Shown here: positions 40,839-49,906 of the stretch, one piece after another
Numbering within the stretch: position 1 is the first letter of the stretch
Layout: each line of letters begins with the position of its first letter
NCBI GenBank assembly: GCA_029834535.1
Contig: JAQMWT010000349.1
Span: 152,947-216,946 of the forward strand
DNA length: 64,000 nucleotides
Direction: 5' to 3'
DNA from: Chrysophaeum taylorii
Taxonomy: Eukaryota > Sar > Pelagophyceae > Pelagomonadales > Pelagomonadaceae
Made by a program: the position numbers and the translations under genes
The notes under the pieces: model-generated
Seen by the model: only the letters and a program-made list of their open reading frames with translations
What the model was told of the DNA's origin: nothing
Databases searched by the model: none

Positions 40839-41328
40839 ACCTGACCAACCTTTCTTGGTAATAATTACCAAGGAGTCGCTGGTTGATGACGATGACGATG
40901 ATGATCGGTGGTCAAAAGAGCGCATCGATGCGCTCGGCGCGGCGTCGGCCAAGGCCCAGGGTCTCCGACACCCCATCACCTCGGTCGCGCTCCTCGGGCC
41001 CAAGCAGACGTTGTACGCCTGCGAACACGGTCTCCTCAAGTGCGGACCCAAGCACCTCTACTACTGGCGGCGCGACGGGACGATGATAGAGCTCGACGCC
41101 ATGTGCCTCTTGGACTTTTTCGTCGAGGAGGCTTTTCGGCGACGCGGGATCGGACGCGGCCTCTTCGAGAGGATGTTAACGGACCAGAAAGCGCGAGCTT
41201 CCTGCCTCGCCTACGACAGACCCTCGTCAAACTTGCTGCCGTTTTTGAAAAAGCACTATAACCTCTCTGCCTACGTCCCACAACCCACGAATTTCGTCAT
41301 CTTCGACGACTTTTTTTTTAAAGACTAA
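40825..41328 (+). CDS. ATAT1: Alpha-tubulin N-acetyltransferase (MEC-17/ATAT1 family)
   Basis: Three consecutive in-frame ATGs (40825, 40828, 40831) open a 165-167 residue protein. Family motifs appear in order: the helix IDALGAASAKAQGLRHPITS, then CEHGLLKCGPKHLYYW and LDAMCLLDFFVEEAFRRRG, which includes the conserved Cys. The acetyl-CoA loop RRRGIGRGLFERML follows, then the catalytic Asp in AYDRPSSNLL, FLKKHYNLS and VPQPTNFVIFDDFF. It acetylates Lys40 of alpha-tubulin inside microtubules; presence of this enzyme usually goes with cilia or flagella. It is compact, with no extension beyond the catalytic domain. The start codons lie inside the last codons of the upstream dioxygenase gene (14-nt overlap, +1 frame), so its promoter must lie in that gene unless the two are co-transcribed. 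A truncated copy is at 48590-48764. Confidence 0.92.
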   Translation: MMMSKPDQPFLVIITKESLVDDDDDDDRWSKERIDALGAASAKAQGLRHPITSVALLGPKQTLYACEHGLLKCGPKHLYYWRRDGTMIELDAMCLLDFFVEEAFRRRGIGRGLFERMLTDQKARASCLAYDRPSSNLLPFLKKHYNLSAYVPQPTNFVIFDDFFFKD

Positions 41329-42239
41329 GAAGACCACGGCGAAATTCGTGGTCAAGCCCGAGGCCGATGGTTCGTCCGTCAAGCGCCAACCTAGGGGTTT
41401 CCGACGCGACGACGACGACGCGGCTCCGGCATGTGTACGCATCACATTTTTTGGCGTACCAAAGTGAAGAAGACCTCGACGAAATAATACGCTCGGCACC
41501 ACTCGAGGAATTCCACAAACTCCGAAGGACCCGCTGCTGCAAAAGATGGAAGGTGCTCGTGGTCTCCGCAAATTCAACATTATGGCAACGACCTGGTACG
41601 TACTCCTCGCGACCGACGACTGGCGGCAAGATGTCAACTCGCCCTTAATCCCTCTACGTCTTATCGCCCAGCGACTCTGATCCCGCGGCGCTGGGATTCG
41701 CTTACGCCCGTGCATTTTTCTGGCCTCAAGTTAGTTCGTCGACAAACGTAAAGAATGTGGCGCGGCTTTTCCTCCGAACCGCAAGATGTGCGTGTATTAC
41801 GCTACGGACGTAAAGAGGTTTCGTCCTTGGGTCGTCGTCGCTTCTGCTCGTTTTATCAGTCGTCCTCCGTGGTCGCTTACGTTAGCCGAGTGCGCTTGGC
41901 TGCGCTTGAATTGACGACACGGCTCACAAGCAAGCTCTAGGCAGGATGAAACGCAAGTGGCTCGGGCACATTGCGCAATTTCCTTCCTAGCAGAATAATA
42001 GTCTCAACAAGAATGGCCATGCCGCGTGCGCGGGGGGCGCGTCGGTCGACAGACTCGGTCATATTCTCGCTGCTCTCGGTAGGCGTCCGCGACCTCCCTG
42101 GGTGCTTCAGGCTTTCGCCCGTGTTGTTGATCTACAAACAAAGCAGCACCCGGTTGGTTGTGCGCACGACCGGTCGCAGAGGGCGTCGACAGAGTGCTTG
42201 ATCGCTCGCGTATTACTAAGGTGCGATAGAGTTGGCACT
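41329..42239. other. Gene-poor interval with possible LINE scrap
   Basis: No intact gene. At 41943-41980 a plus frame reads GRMKRKWLGHIAQFPS, followed in another frame by TRMAMPRARGARRSTDS. This resembles the C-terminal RxxWLGHIARM...R region of LINE-type endonuclease/reverse transcriptases (compare 57.7-58.07 kb), but it is short and broken. 41367-41645 is open on plus without a motif. Confidence 0.3.
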
Positions 42240-42790
42240 AAGTCTTGGGGGTGATGGGGTTGTCCGTGGATATCGCGTGTTTGAAGCCAGGGTGGTGGTA
42301 TCTAGGAAGGGCGCAGGTTTGCGATGACGCAGGTTTGCGATGACGCAGGTTTGCGATGACGCAGGTTTGCGATGACGCAGGTTTGCGATGACGCAGGTTT
42401 GCGATGACGCAGGTTTGCGATGACGCAGGTTTGCGATGACGCAGGTTTGCGATGACGCAGGTTTGCGATGACGCAGGTTTGCGATGACTTGGTCGATGAG
42501 GTCTTTTCTTTTTCGACGCAGGTCCGGCATTTGACGCCGTAATCTTGGAGAAAGACGCCAAGCTCCTTGATCGACTGCTTGCGGAGTTCGGCCCGATCTG
42601 CAGGCGCAGCTTGATGGGGCTAGGCGTCTTGCTGCGGTTTGGGGCCTGGTTGCGGCTCGGGGTCTTTGGCAACTTGCGGCTTGGAGGACATCACGTAGAT
42701 TGGCGTCGCCGAGTGATGCCGCGCGGGCCAGTGGTGCTGCATTGGCCAATAGTACTGCATCGGCCAGTGTGTTGGTGCTGCATCGGCTAG
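42240..42790 (-). pseudogene. Decayed small gene with a MANF/SAP-like CxxCxEK motif, invaded by a minisatellite
   Basis: Minus reading gives Pro/Gln-rich SSKPQVAKDPEPQPGPKPQQ (42685-42626), then, after an internal stop, ELRKQSIKELGVFLQDYG near 42580-42527 and VKCRTCVEK to 42511. The KELGxFLxxxGVKCxxCVEK pattern is the SAP-like C-terminal motif seen in MANF-type and related algal proteins. After a frame change DLIDQV follows and the coding sequence runs straight into the 16-bp tandem array. The stop and the frame change make it a likely pseudogene. Family placement is tentative. Confidence 0.4.
42309..42489. repeat. 16-bp minisatellite, about 11 units
   Basis: Perfect head-to-tail copies of gcaggtttgcgatgac. 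Since 16 is not a multiple of three, three units encode a 16-residue repeat in every frame, so the array stays open on the minus strand. It begins at a decayed coding sequence whose own DNA contains the related words gacgcaggt and gatgacttggtcgatgag. Confidence 0.97.
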
Positions 42791-43189
42791 TTGTAGTGAT
42801 AGAGCGGGGGTGCAGCGCGCGATGGAACGACAATGGCGAGGGTTGGACGATCCTTGCGATCGCTATCCGTTGGTTGCGATCGGAGGACGGCGCCTAGCAC
42901 GCTTGCTCCCTGCGGCGGCCCCGGCCGTCCCGCCGGAGTGAGACGGTGCCTGCTCGCCTCCCGGGCTGGCCGGTTATTAGCACCCGAAAAAAAAGTCTGC
43001 AGTCTGGGAATGATGGTGTTCGCTCGGTTGCGCAGAACGCGACGGACGGGTCGATTGTTCGTGGACCAACACGTCCGCGGCCTGCCACGCTTTTGCACGA
43101 CCTCGCACAAGACCGCGGTCCGCAGTGGCGGTCCGCCATCAACAAGTCCGTCCTCGTCCCTCTGCCCTATTTGCGTGATTTTGTTTCCT
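42791..43189. other. Unrecognised GC-rich sequence
   Basis: Open frames exist on both strands, with a 148-codon minus frame at 42787-43233, but the translations are Arg/Pro-rich and carry no motif. No gene supported. Confidence 0.3.
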
Positions 43190-43260
43190 CTGTGATTCCG
43201 TACCGGCTCCTGCCGGTCCGGCCTGGCTCCCATGCTCGGGAGAGGTCTGAAGTTAGTTAG
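43190..43260 (-). repeat. Right arm of the 71-bp inverted repeat
   Basis: Reverse complement of 33840-33910 with about four mismatches, ending in gttagttag outward. It overlaps the last codons of the decayed membrane-protein ORF. Confidence 0.85.
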
Positions 43261-43689
43261 TTAGTCAGGACGATCTCGAGGACAACAGATCGACGCTGAG
43301 GCGCCGGGGTTTTGAGACCGGCCACGGCGACACCGACGCCGAGCGCGAAACATATCAAGCCGACGAGCCCTAAGTGCACGCCGTCTCGCGCGTCGCGCAC
43401 CTCCACCAGTTCTTCCTTAGCCTCGCTCGGGTCGTCACATTTGGTCACGTCGCGAAGCCGCCGCACTGTCACTGCTTCTGGCTCATTTGTCTTGGTCCCT
43501 TCTCTTGCTTCACCTCATCGCGCTCTTCTTGTTTGACATCTTCGTCCTTCACCTTCTCGCCCTCCTCCTCTTGCTGAATTCAGCTCCTCGCGTTCCTCGT
43601 GCTTGGCCTCCCCGGGTTGGTTGGTCCGCGTGATTCATCACGTTGATGGCCTCAGCCACGGCGACGAACTCTTCCTTGGCTTGAGTCAT
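43254..43689 (-). pseudogene. Decayed small Glu/Lys-rich protein with C-terminal membrane span
   Basis: Minus-strand ATG at 43689 (MTQAKEEFVAVAEAINVMNH). The reading continues through EAKHEEREELNSA and, after a frame change, GEKVKDEDVKQEERDEVKQE. After another change come EPEAVTVRRLRDVTKCDD and SEAKEELVEVRDARDGVH. It then reaches a membrane span, LGLVGLICFALGVGVAVAG, and stops near 43257. Two frame changes separate coherent pieces. This is a tail-anchored or single-pass protein, family unknown. Its 3' end coincides with the inverted repeat and its 5' end is about 20 bases from the Helitron array. Confidence 0.45.
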
Positions 43690-44029
43690 GATGATCTTCG
43701 TTATGATTTAACAAGTGCAGGCCAGTAAGTTCACCTAGTCCCAATCTCTAACCCCAGTAAGTTCACCTGGTCCCATTAAGTTTCATATAAGTTCACCTGG
43801 TCAGTAAGTTCACCTAGCTCACACCAACTCCTTTGAGCTCGTCGCTCTCGCCTCCGCCAATCTCAGCTGCTTTGATCCGCACGCGCCGCCAACCTTTGAG
43901 TTTGCTCTAAAACCCTTTACTCTAAAAACCCCAGTATGTTCACCTGGTCCCAGTTTCACCTGGTCACTCAGCACCTAGTCCCAATCTCAAACCCCAGTAA
44001 GTTCACCTGGTCCCAGTAAGTTCACCTAG

Positions 44030-44627
44030 AGTGCGCGTGTAGACGCCGGGAGGGCTTATCGGTCGATGTTGCGCAGCACGTGTGGGGTAGGGTGGAGTCG
44101 TCGACCCAGAAGAGTATATCCTCGGGGTTGCCGATCGACAGAGAGCCACGTAGAGCTGGACGTGGCAGAAGACGGGCTTGGGCAAGAGGACGCCGACCTC
44201 GCGGGGCGTCTGGCCCTGGCTCTTGTTGATCGTTTGGCGTCGGCGGGCCTTAAGGGATACAGGTTGGAGGAGCCTCGGTGACAACGACACGATCGATCAT
44301 GTATCTGGTACCGTTGCAGTGGCCGTGCGACGGGTCGAGGTTGCGAAGACTTTAAGCTCGCGATCAAAGTCAGCATGCCGTTGGTTGTCAGGGAGTTCAA
44401 AACTCGACTGTAAAGAGCGAGGCGTCGTCTTCCGACCCAGCCTAGTCAGCCGAAAAGAACTCCGACGCCTCGTCTCCGGGAAAAAAAGGCCGCGGTCATG
44501 CGCGCGTTGTCAGCATCGACAACATCGTTTCGACGGGGCGTGAGAATGGCGCGCTGAAAGAGCCGCCGCGGGTCGTGGAAATAGTCTGCGAGGTCGCCGT
44601 AGACGGCTTGGAGGATCACTGTCTGGC
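44030..44627 (-). pseudogene. Helitron helicase C-terminus, unit H2
   Basis: Carries [27 protein letters not shown] and [19 protein letters not shown] blocks in different frames, ending VYTRTLGELTGTR at about 44030. Missing all motifs upstream of the segment ILQAVYGDL. Confidence 0.7.
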
Positions 44628-44685
44628 TCTCGCGCCTACCTGATCCTTACTCTCGCGCCTACCTGATCCTTACCCTAAATCGAGG

Positions 44686-44733
<48 letters not shown>

Positions 44734-45116
44734 TCTGTCGATTAGTAGTTACAAGTGCAGGCCAGTAAGTTCACCTAGTCCCAATCTCTAACCCCAGTAT
44801 TTTCACCTAATCCCGTTAAGTTCACCTAGTCCCAATCTCTAACCCCAGTAAATTCGGCGTAAACCCAATCTCTATAGTTCGGCGTAAACCCACACCCACT
44901 CACCCCACTCTCCTTTGAGCTCGTCGCTCTCACCCCCGCCAATCTAAGCTGCTTTGATCCGCACACGCCGCTAAGCTTTGAGTTTACTCTAAAAGCCCCA
45001 GTAAGTTCACTTGGTCCCAGTAAGTTCACCTGGTCACTAAGTTCACCTAGTCCCAATCTCTAACCCCAGTAAGTTCACCTGGCTCCAGTAAGTTCACCTG
45101 GTCCCAGTAAGTTCAC

Positions 45117-45707
45117 CTACAGTGCGCGTGTAGACGCCGGGAGGGGCTTATCGGTATTGCGCAGCACGTGTGGGGTAGGGTGGAGTCGTCGACCCAGAAG
45201 AGGATATCCTCGGGGTTGCCGATCGACAGAGAGCCACGTAGAGCTGGACGTGGCAGAAGACGGGCTTCGCCAAGAGGACGCCGACCTCGCGGGGCGTCTG
45301 GCCCTGGCTCTTGGTGATCGTTTGGCGTCGGCGGGCCTTAAGGGATACAGGTTGGAGGAGCCTCGGTGACAACGACACGATCGATCATGTATCTGGTACC
45401 GTTGCAGTGGCCGTGCGACGGGTCGAGGTTGCGAAGACTTTAAGCTCGCGATCAAAGTCAGCATGCCGTTGGTTGTCAGGGAGTTCAAAACTCGACTGTA
45501 AAGAGCGAGGCGTCGTCTTCCGACCCAACCTAGTCGGCCGAAAAGAACTCCGACGCCTCGTCTCCGGGAAAAAAAGGCCGCGGTCATGCGCGCGTTGTCA
45601 GCATCGACAACATCGTTTCGACGGGGCGTGAGAATGGCGCGCTGAAAGAGCCGCCGCGGGTCGTGGAAATAGTCTGCGAGGTCGCCGTAGACGGCTTGGA
45701 GGATCAC
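45117..45707 (-). pseudogene. Helitron helicase C-terminus, unit H3
   Basis: One 196-codon frame runs from ILQAVYGDLADYFHDPRRLF through AILTPRRNDVVDADNARM to LNSLTTNGML and on. The motif V/VI block [19 protein letters not shown] sits in another frame at about 45330-45270. Confidence 0.7.
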
Positions 45708-46084
45708 TGTCTGGCTCGCGGGCCTACCTGATCCTTACCCTAAATCGAGGGACAAACAGACAAACAGACAAACAGACAGACAAACATCTGTCGATTAGTA
45801 GTTAGGACAAGTGCAGGCCAGTAAGTTCACCTAGTCCCAATCTCCAACCCCAATAAGTTCGGCGTAAACCACTCGTGCTCACACCCACTCACCCCACTCT
45901 CCTTTGAGCTCGTCGCTCTCACCCCCGCCAATCCAAGCTGCTTTGATCCGCACGCGCCGCCAGCCTTCGAGTTTACTCTAAAAACCCCAGTAAGTTCACC
46001 TGGTCCCAGTAAGTTCACCTGGTCACTCAGCTCACCTAGTCCCAATCTCTAACCCCAGTAAGTTCACCTGGTCCCAGTAAGTTC

Positions 46085-46558
46085 ACCTACCGTGCGCGTG
46101 TAGACGCCGGGAGGGGGCTTATCGGTATTGCGCAGCACGTGTGGGGTAGGGTGGAGTCGTCGACTCAGAAGAGGATATCCTCGGGGTTGCCGATCGACAG
46201 AGAGCCACGTAGAGCTGGACGTGGCAGAAGACGGGCTTCGCCAAGAGGACGCCGACCTCGCGGGGCGTCTGGCCCTGGCTCTTGTTGATCGTTTGGCGTC
46301 GGCGGGCCTTAAGGGATACAGGTTGGAGGAGCCTCGGTGACACCACACGATCGATCATGTATCTGGTACCGTTGCAGTGGCCGTGCGACGGGTCGAGGTT
46401 GCGAAGACTTTAAGCTCGCGATCAAAGTCAGCATGCCGTTGGTTGTCAGGGAGTCGAAAACTCGACTGTAAAGAGCGAGGCGTCGTCTTCCGACCCAACC
46501 TAGTCGGCCGAAAAGAACTCCGACGCCTCGTCTCCGGAAAAAAGGCCGCGGTCATGCG
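46085..46558 (-). pseudogene. Helitron helicase C-terminus, unit H4 (recombinant)
   Basis: Has [19 protein letters not shown] and VYTRTVGELTGTR. Upstream of NARMTAAFFPE it is joined directly, at about 46560, to a second partial unit instead of the usual VDAD segment. Confidence 0.65.
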
Positions 46559-46565
46559 CGCGTTG

Positions 46566-46925
46566 TGGAGCCTCGGTGACACGACACTATCGATGATGTA
46601 TCTGGTACCGTTGCAGTCGCCGTGCGACGGGTCGAGGTTGCGAAGACTTTAAGCTCGCGATCAAAGTCAGCATGCCGTTGTCAGGGAGTTGAAAACTCGA
46701 CTGTAAAGAGCGAGGCGTCGGCTTCCGACCCAACCTAGTCGGTCGAAAAGAACTCCGACGCCTCGTCTTCGGGAAAAAAAGGCCGCGGTCATGCGCGCGT
46801 TGTCAGCATCGACAACATCGTTTCGACGGGGCGTGAGAATGGCGCGCTGGCTAAAAGAGCCGCCGCGGGTCGTGGAAATAGTCTGCGAGGTCGCCGTAGA
46901 CGGCTTGGAGGATCACTACTGTCTG
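46566..46925 (-). pseudogene. Partial helicase unit H4b fused to H4
   Basis: Repeats the ILQAVYGDL...VDADNARMTAAF...NGTRYIID part and then stops at gtgtcaccgaggctcc, where it abuts H4. The junction lies within short shared sequence, as left by illegitimate recombination. Confidence 0.6.
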
Positions 46926-47384
46926 GCTCTCGCGCCTACCTGATCCTTACTCTCGCGCCTACCTGATCCTTACCCTAAATCGAGGGACAAACAAACAAAC
47001 AAACAAACAGACAGACAAACATCTGTCGATTAGTAGTTAGGACAAGTGCAGGCCAGTAAGTTCGCCAGTAAGTTCACCTGGTCCCAATCTCTAACCCCAG
47101 TAAGTTCACCTGGCCCCAGTAAGTTCACCTAGTCCCAATCTCTAACCCCAGTAAGTTCGGTGTAAGCCCACTCGTGCTCACATCCACTCACCCCACTCTC
47201 CTTCGAGCTCGTCGCTCTCACCTCCGCCAATCTAAGCTGCTTTGATCCGTACACGCCGCTCGCCTTTGCGTTCACTCTAAAATCCCTGTAAGTTCACTTG
47301 GTCTCAGTAAGTTCACCTGGTCACTAAGTTCACCTAGTCCCAATCTCAAACCACAGTAAGTTCACCTGGTCCCAGTAAGTTCAC

Positions 47385-47972
47385 CTACCGTGCGCGTGTA
47401 GACGCCGGGGGGGCTTATCGGTATTGCGCAGCACGTGTGGGGTAGGGTGGAGTCGTCGACCGAGAAGAGGATATCCTCGGGGTTGCCGATCGACAGAGAG
47501 CCACGTGGAGCTGGACGTGGCAGAAGACGGGCTTCGGCAAGAGGACGCCGACCTCGCGGGGCGTCTGGCCCTGGCTCTTGTTGATCGTTTGGCGTAGGCG
47601 GGCCTTAAGGGATACAGGTTGGAGGAGCCTCGGTGACAACGACACGATCGATCATGTATCTGGTACCGTTGCAGTGGCCGTGCGACGGGTCGAGGTTGCG
47701 AAGACATTAAGCTCGCGATCAAAGTCAGCATGCCGTTGGTTGTCAGGGAGTTGAAAACTCTACTGTAAAGAGCGAGGCGTCGTCTTCCGACCCAACCTAG
47801 TCGGCCGAAAAGAACTCCGACGCCTCGTCTCCGGGAAAAAGGCCGCGGTCATGCGCGCGTTGTCAGCATCGACAACATCGTTTCGACGGGGCGTGAGAAT
47901 GGCGCGCTGAAAGAGCCGCCGCGGGTCGTGGAAATAGTCTGCGAGGTCGCCGTAGACGGCTTGGAGGATCAC
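47385..47972 (-). pseudogene. Helitron helicase C-terminus, unit H5
   Basis: Starts ILQAVYGDLADYFHDPRRLF, then [35 protein letters not shown] and [19 protein letters not shown] blocks in different frames. Confidence 0.7.
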
Positions 47973-48026
47973 TGTCTGGCTCTCGCACCTACCTGATCCT
48001 TACTCTCGCGCCTACCTGATCCTTAC

Positions 48027-48125
48027 GTCACCCTTCGTCGCACATACGTCCGGCGGCAGCATGCGTACGACCTACGGGCGGGGCCCGTCCTCTCTTCGCC
48101 TGCCCCACGCCTCGACGATGACCCC
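48027..48125 (+). repeat. Dispersed repeat B, copy at the edge of the Helitron array
   Basis: Starts abruptly after tgatccttac, where the array unit is cut short. It matches 14648-14750 upstream of MCM2 over about 100 bases with scattered differences. Confidence 0.55.
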
Positions 48126-48239
48126 GACTAGGTCCCGCGTACTTATCTCCGCCCGTCAGGCACATCCCTCATACCCCACAAACCCACCCACATCCTTCAT
48201 GCTCCCCACACACACCCCCTCTTAGCAGTCGACATTTAA

Positions 48240-48280
<41 letters not shown>

Positions 48281-48419
48281 TCTGTCGATTAGTAGTTAGG
48301 AAGACAGACAGACAGACAAACAAACATCTGTCGATTAGTAGTTAGGATACGCGTGTCTGAGGCGATACAACGACTACAACGGCACGTGGCAATGTAAAAC
48401 GAATATTAATAACCCTAGC
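48126..48419. other. Noncoding with two GACA tracts
   Basis: Contains catccctcat and cacaccccct rich sequence to about 48225, then two microsatellite/catctgtcgattagtagttagga modules at 48230-48301 and 48302-48347. These equal the terminal module of the Helitron units. Confidence 0.6.
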
Positions 48420-48590
48420 GGTTTGCAGTGAGGTTGAGGCATAGTAGGAGTCGCGGTGTCCTGGGGGAGGGCCTTGCCGTAGACGGAGACGTAGCCCGCG
48501 GAGAGGAGAGGGAGGCCGCCCTCGGTGGAAGTGCCCCGGGTGGAGGGCTTGACCCGCTCGATCTTGAGGGTGAGATGGTCGCGCAGCCTC
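48420..48590 (-). pseudogene. Coding-like fragment of unknown gene
   Basis: Minus reading gives RDHLTLKIERVKPSTRGTST, then EGGLPLLSAGYVSVYGKALP and QDTATPTMPQPHC in one open frame, with GC-rich codon use like that of intact genes. No start is visible; upstream it meets the acetyltransferase fragment. It may be the 3' end of a duplicated gene. Family unknown. Confidence 0.3.
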
Positions 48591-48643
48591 TTCGAGAGGA
48601 TGTTGGCGCTCCAGAGTGCGCGAGCTTCAAGCCTACGACAGAC

Positions 48644-48675
<32 letters not shown>

Positions 48676-48764
48676 CCGTGCTCGAAAAGCACTATGGCCT
48701 CTCTGCTGCCTACGTCCCACAACCCACGAATTTCGTCATCTTCGACGACTTTTTCCAGCCTTAG
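48590..48764 (+). pseudogene. Truncated second copy of the alpha-tubulin acetyltransferase
   Basis: SLFERMLALQSARAS matches GLFERMLTDQKARAS of the intact gene, and LEKHYGLSAAYVPQPTNFVI then FDDFFQP matches its end. Only the last 50-60 codons are present. The segment coding for the catalytic DRPSSNLLPF is replaced by a GACA array grown out of the original gacagacc. The stop TAG at 48762 overlaps the methyltransferase stop on the other strand. Confidence 0.8.
48637..48674. repeat. (GACA)n expanded inside acetyltransferase copy
   Basis: Nine to ten GACA units with one GATA variant, at the exact place where the intact gene reads cctacgacagaccctcg. Confidence 0.95.
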
Positions 48765-49506
48765 ACGACGCCGCCGCCGCCGCCGCCGCCGCCGCCGTCT
48801 AAGACGGCGAGATAAAAGTGGGCGAGGTGGGGGTGCGCGTAGGTCACGGTAAAGCCCGTCGCGTGGCCGATAGACTGGAGTTCGTCCATGTCCGGCATGA
48901 AACATGGGACAACGTAGGGGTTTCCGAGGCGTTCCTCGCGCACGAAGAGGGCCCCACGAGTGTGAGCGATGACGACGCGCTCCGCGATCATCTGGCACCT
49001 CTGAAAGACAGAAGTGAGATTTGCAAAGAACTGGAGACTGCCGCAGAACAACACAGTATCGAAGTGCTCGTCGATGTCGAAAAAATTCGCATGCCTAAAG
49101 TCCCCTTGTGCCTTATCCCGGCGATCATCTCGCCGCTCAGGTCACATCCGACGTATCCGTTCCTCTTCAAACGTTTGAACATGGATCCCTGGCCACACCC
49201 AACGTCCAACACGCGACCCTCGACGTGTGTCGCGATCTCGTCCAGCCGCTGCGCAGTCACGGCGTCGGGCGCGCCTTTGAGAGACGCGAGGGAATCCCAC
49301 ATCAACGCAACGAGTTTCTCGCGCGCTTCCTCGTCTTTCTTGCCCTTCCGCACCCCTTCGATTCTCTCGAACATCTTCGGATCATTCCGTTTCAGCCGCG
49401 CGAGCGACCTTTTGAAACTCACGCCACTTGGTCGTCGTCTGGGATTCTCTCCGAACCCGCCGGACAACGATTCGCACGCAACCGCCAACAACACCACCAC
49501 CCACAT
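48761..49506 (-). CDS. Secreted or organelle-targeted class I SAM methyltransferase, one frame change
   Basis: ATG at 49506: MWVVVLLAVACES is a signal peptide, so the product enters the ER or, in this type of alga, possibly the plastid. A Lys/Arg-rich helical region follows, then motif I (VLDVGCGQGSMFKRL) and motif II (YVGCDLSGEMI). At a run of six T (minus strand, 49080-49085) the frame must change. After it comes FDIDEHFDTVLFCGSLQFFA, the normal motif IV region, then CQMIAERVVIAHTRGAL and FYLAVLDGGGGG to the stop at 48761. The Gly run comes from a GCC repeat. The frame change could be a sequencing error, a real mutation or a tiny intron. The domain is otherwise complete at about 248 residues. 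Substrate unknown. Confidence 0.7.
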
Positions 49507-49637
49507 CTTCAGTTGTTGACCTTCCTGACTCAGGGTAAGTAAGTTTTCATTCGTGCTCCATCAAGAAGGAAGGGTTTTACGAACACTTGAAGTTTTGTAC
49601 AAGTTGTACATTGCGTGGTGGCAATTATTATTAGTAC

Positions 49638-49733
49638 TGTTACGAATGGTATGAGGCGTTAGACTAGCGATAAGAGAAAGACGTAAGGATACTGGATACG
49701 TGGTGCAGGGGTAAGTGTCATAGCTTCCTCACA
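49638..49733 (-). repeat. 3' LTR of the Copia element
   Basis: 96 bases, TG...CA ends (tgttacgaatgg to cttcctcaca on plus), apparently identical to 54280-54375. Followed inside the element by two 53-bp tandem units (49731-49840, cacaggtgctggaaaagaag...). Confidence 0.9.
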
Positions 49734-49906
49734 CAGGTGCTGGAAAAGAAGGAAAAAGAAAAAAAGGGGTAAGTGAGGTCCTCACACAGGTGCTGGAAAA
49801 GAAGGAAAAGGACAAAGGGGTAAGTGAGACGCTCACAGAGGAGAAGTTTTGAGGAAGACATTACAGAGGCATTGTGGCAAGAAAACAGCAGAGATCAGGG
49901 TGAAGA

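Larger units (their letters stand above)
43712..48026 (-). mobile_element. Tandem array of Helitron-helicase-tail units
   Basis: Four full units and one partial one, each about 1 kb, run head to tail on minus. Each unit carries three parts. First is a noncoding part packed with words like gtaagttcacctggtcccag and aatctctaacccc. Second is a broken helicase C-terminus. Third is a flank tacctgatccttaccctaaatcgagggac followed by a GACA/AACA microsatellite and catctgtcgattagtagtta. Units start near 43712, 44750, 45805, 46566 (partial) and 47040. Units are very similar but differ by small indels and by microsatellite length, so the array grew by unequal exchange or replication slippage rather than separate insertions. 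Confidence 0.75.

Noticed and set aside
42309-42489. CRISPR-like array
   Set aside because: Units are contiguous 16-mers without spacers and the genome is eukaryotic; it is a minisatellite.
33837-43260. Single 9.4-kb transposon bounded by the inverted repeat
   Set aside because: No transposase or target duplication seen and it contains ordinary host genes; kept only as a question.
43712-48026. rDNA or tRNA repeat array
   Set aside because: Units contain helicase coding remnants and no rRNA- or tRNA-like folds that I could recognise.
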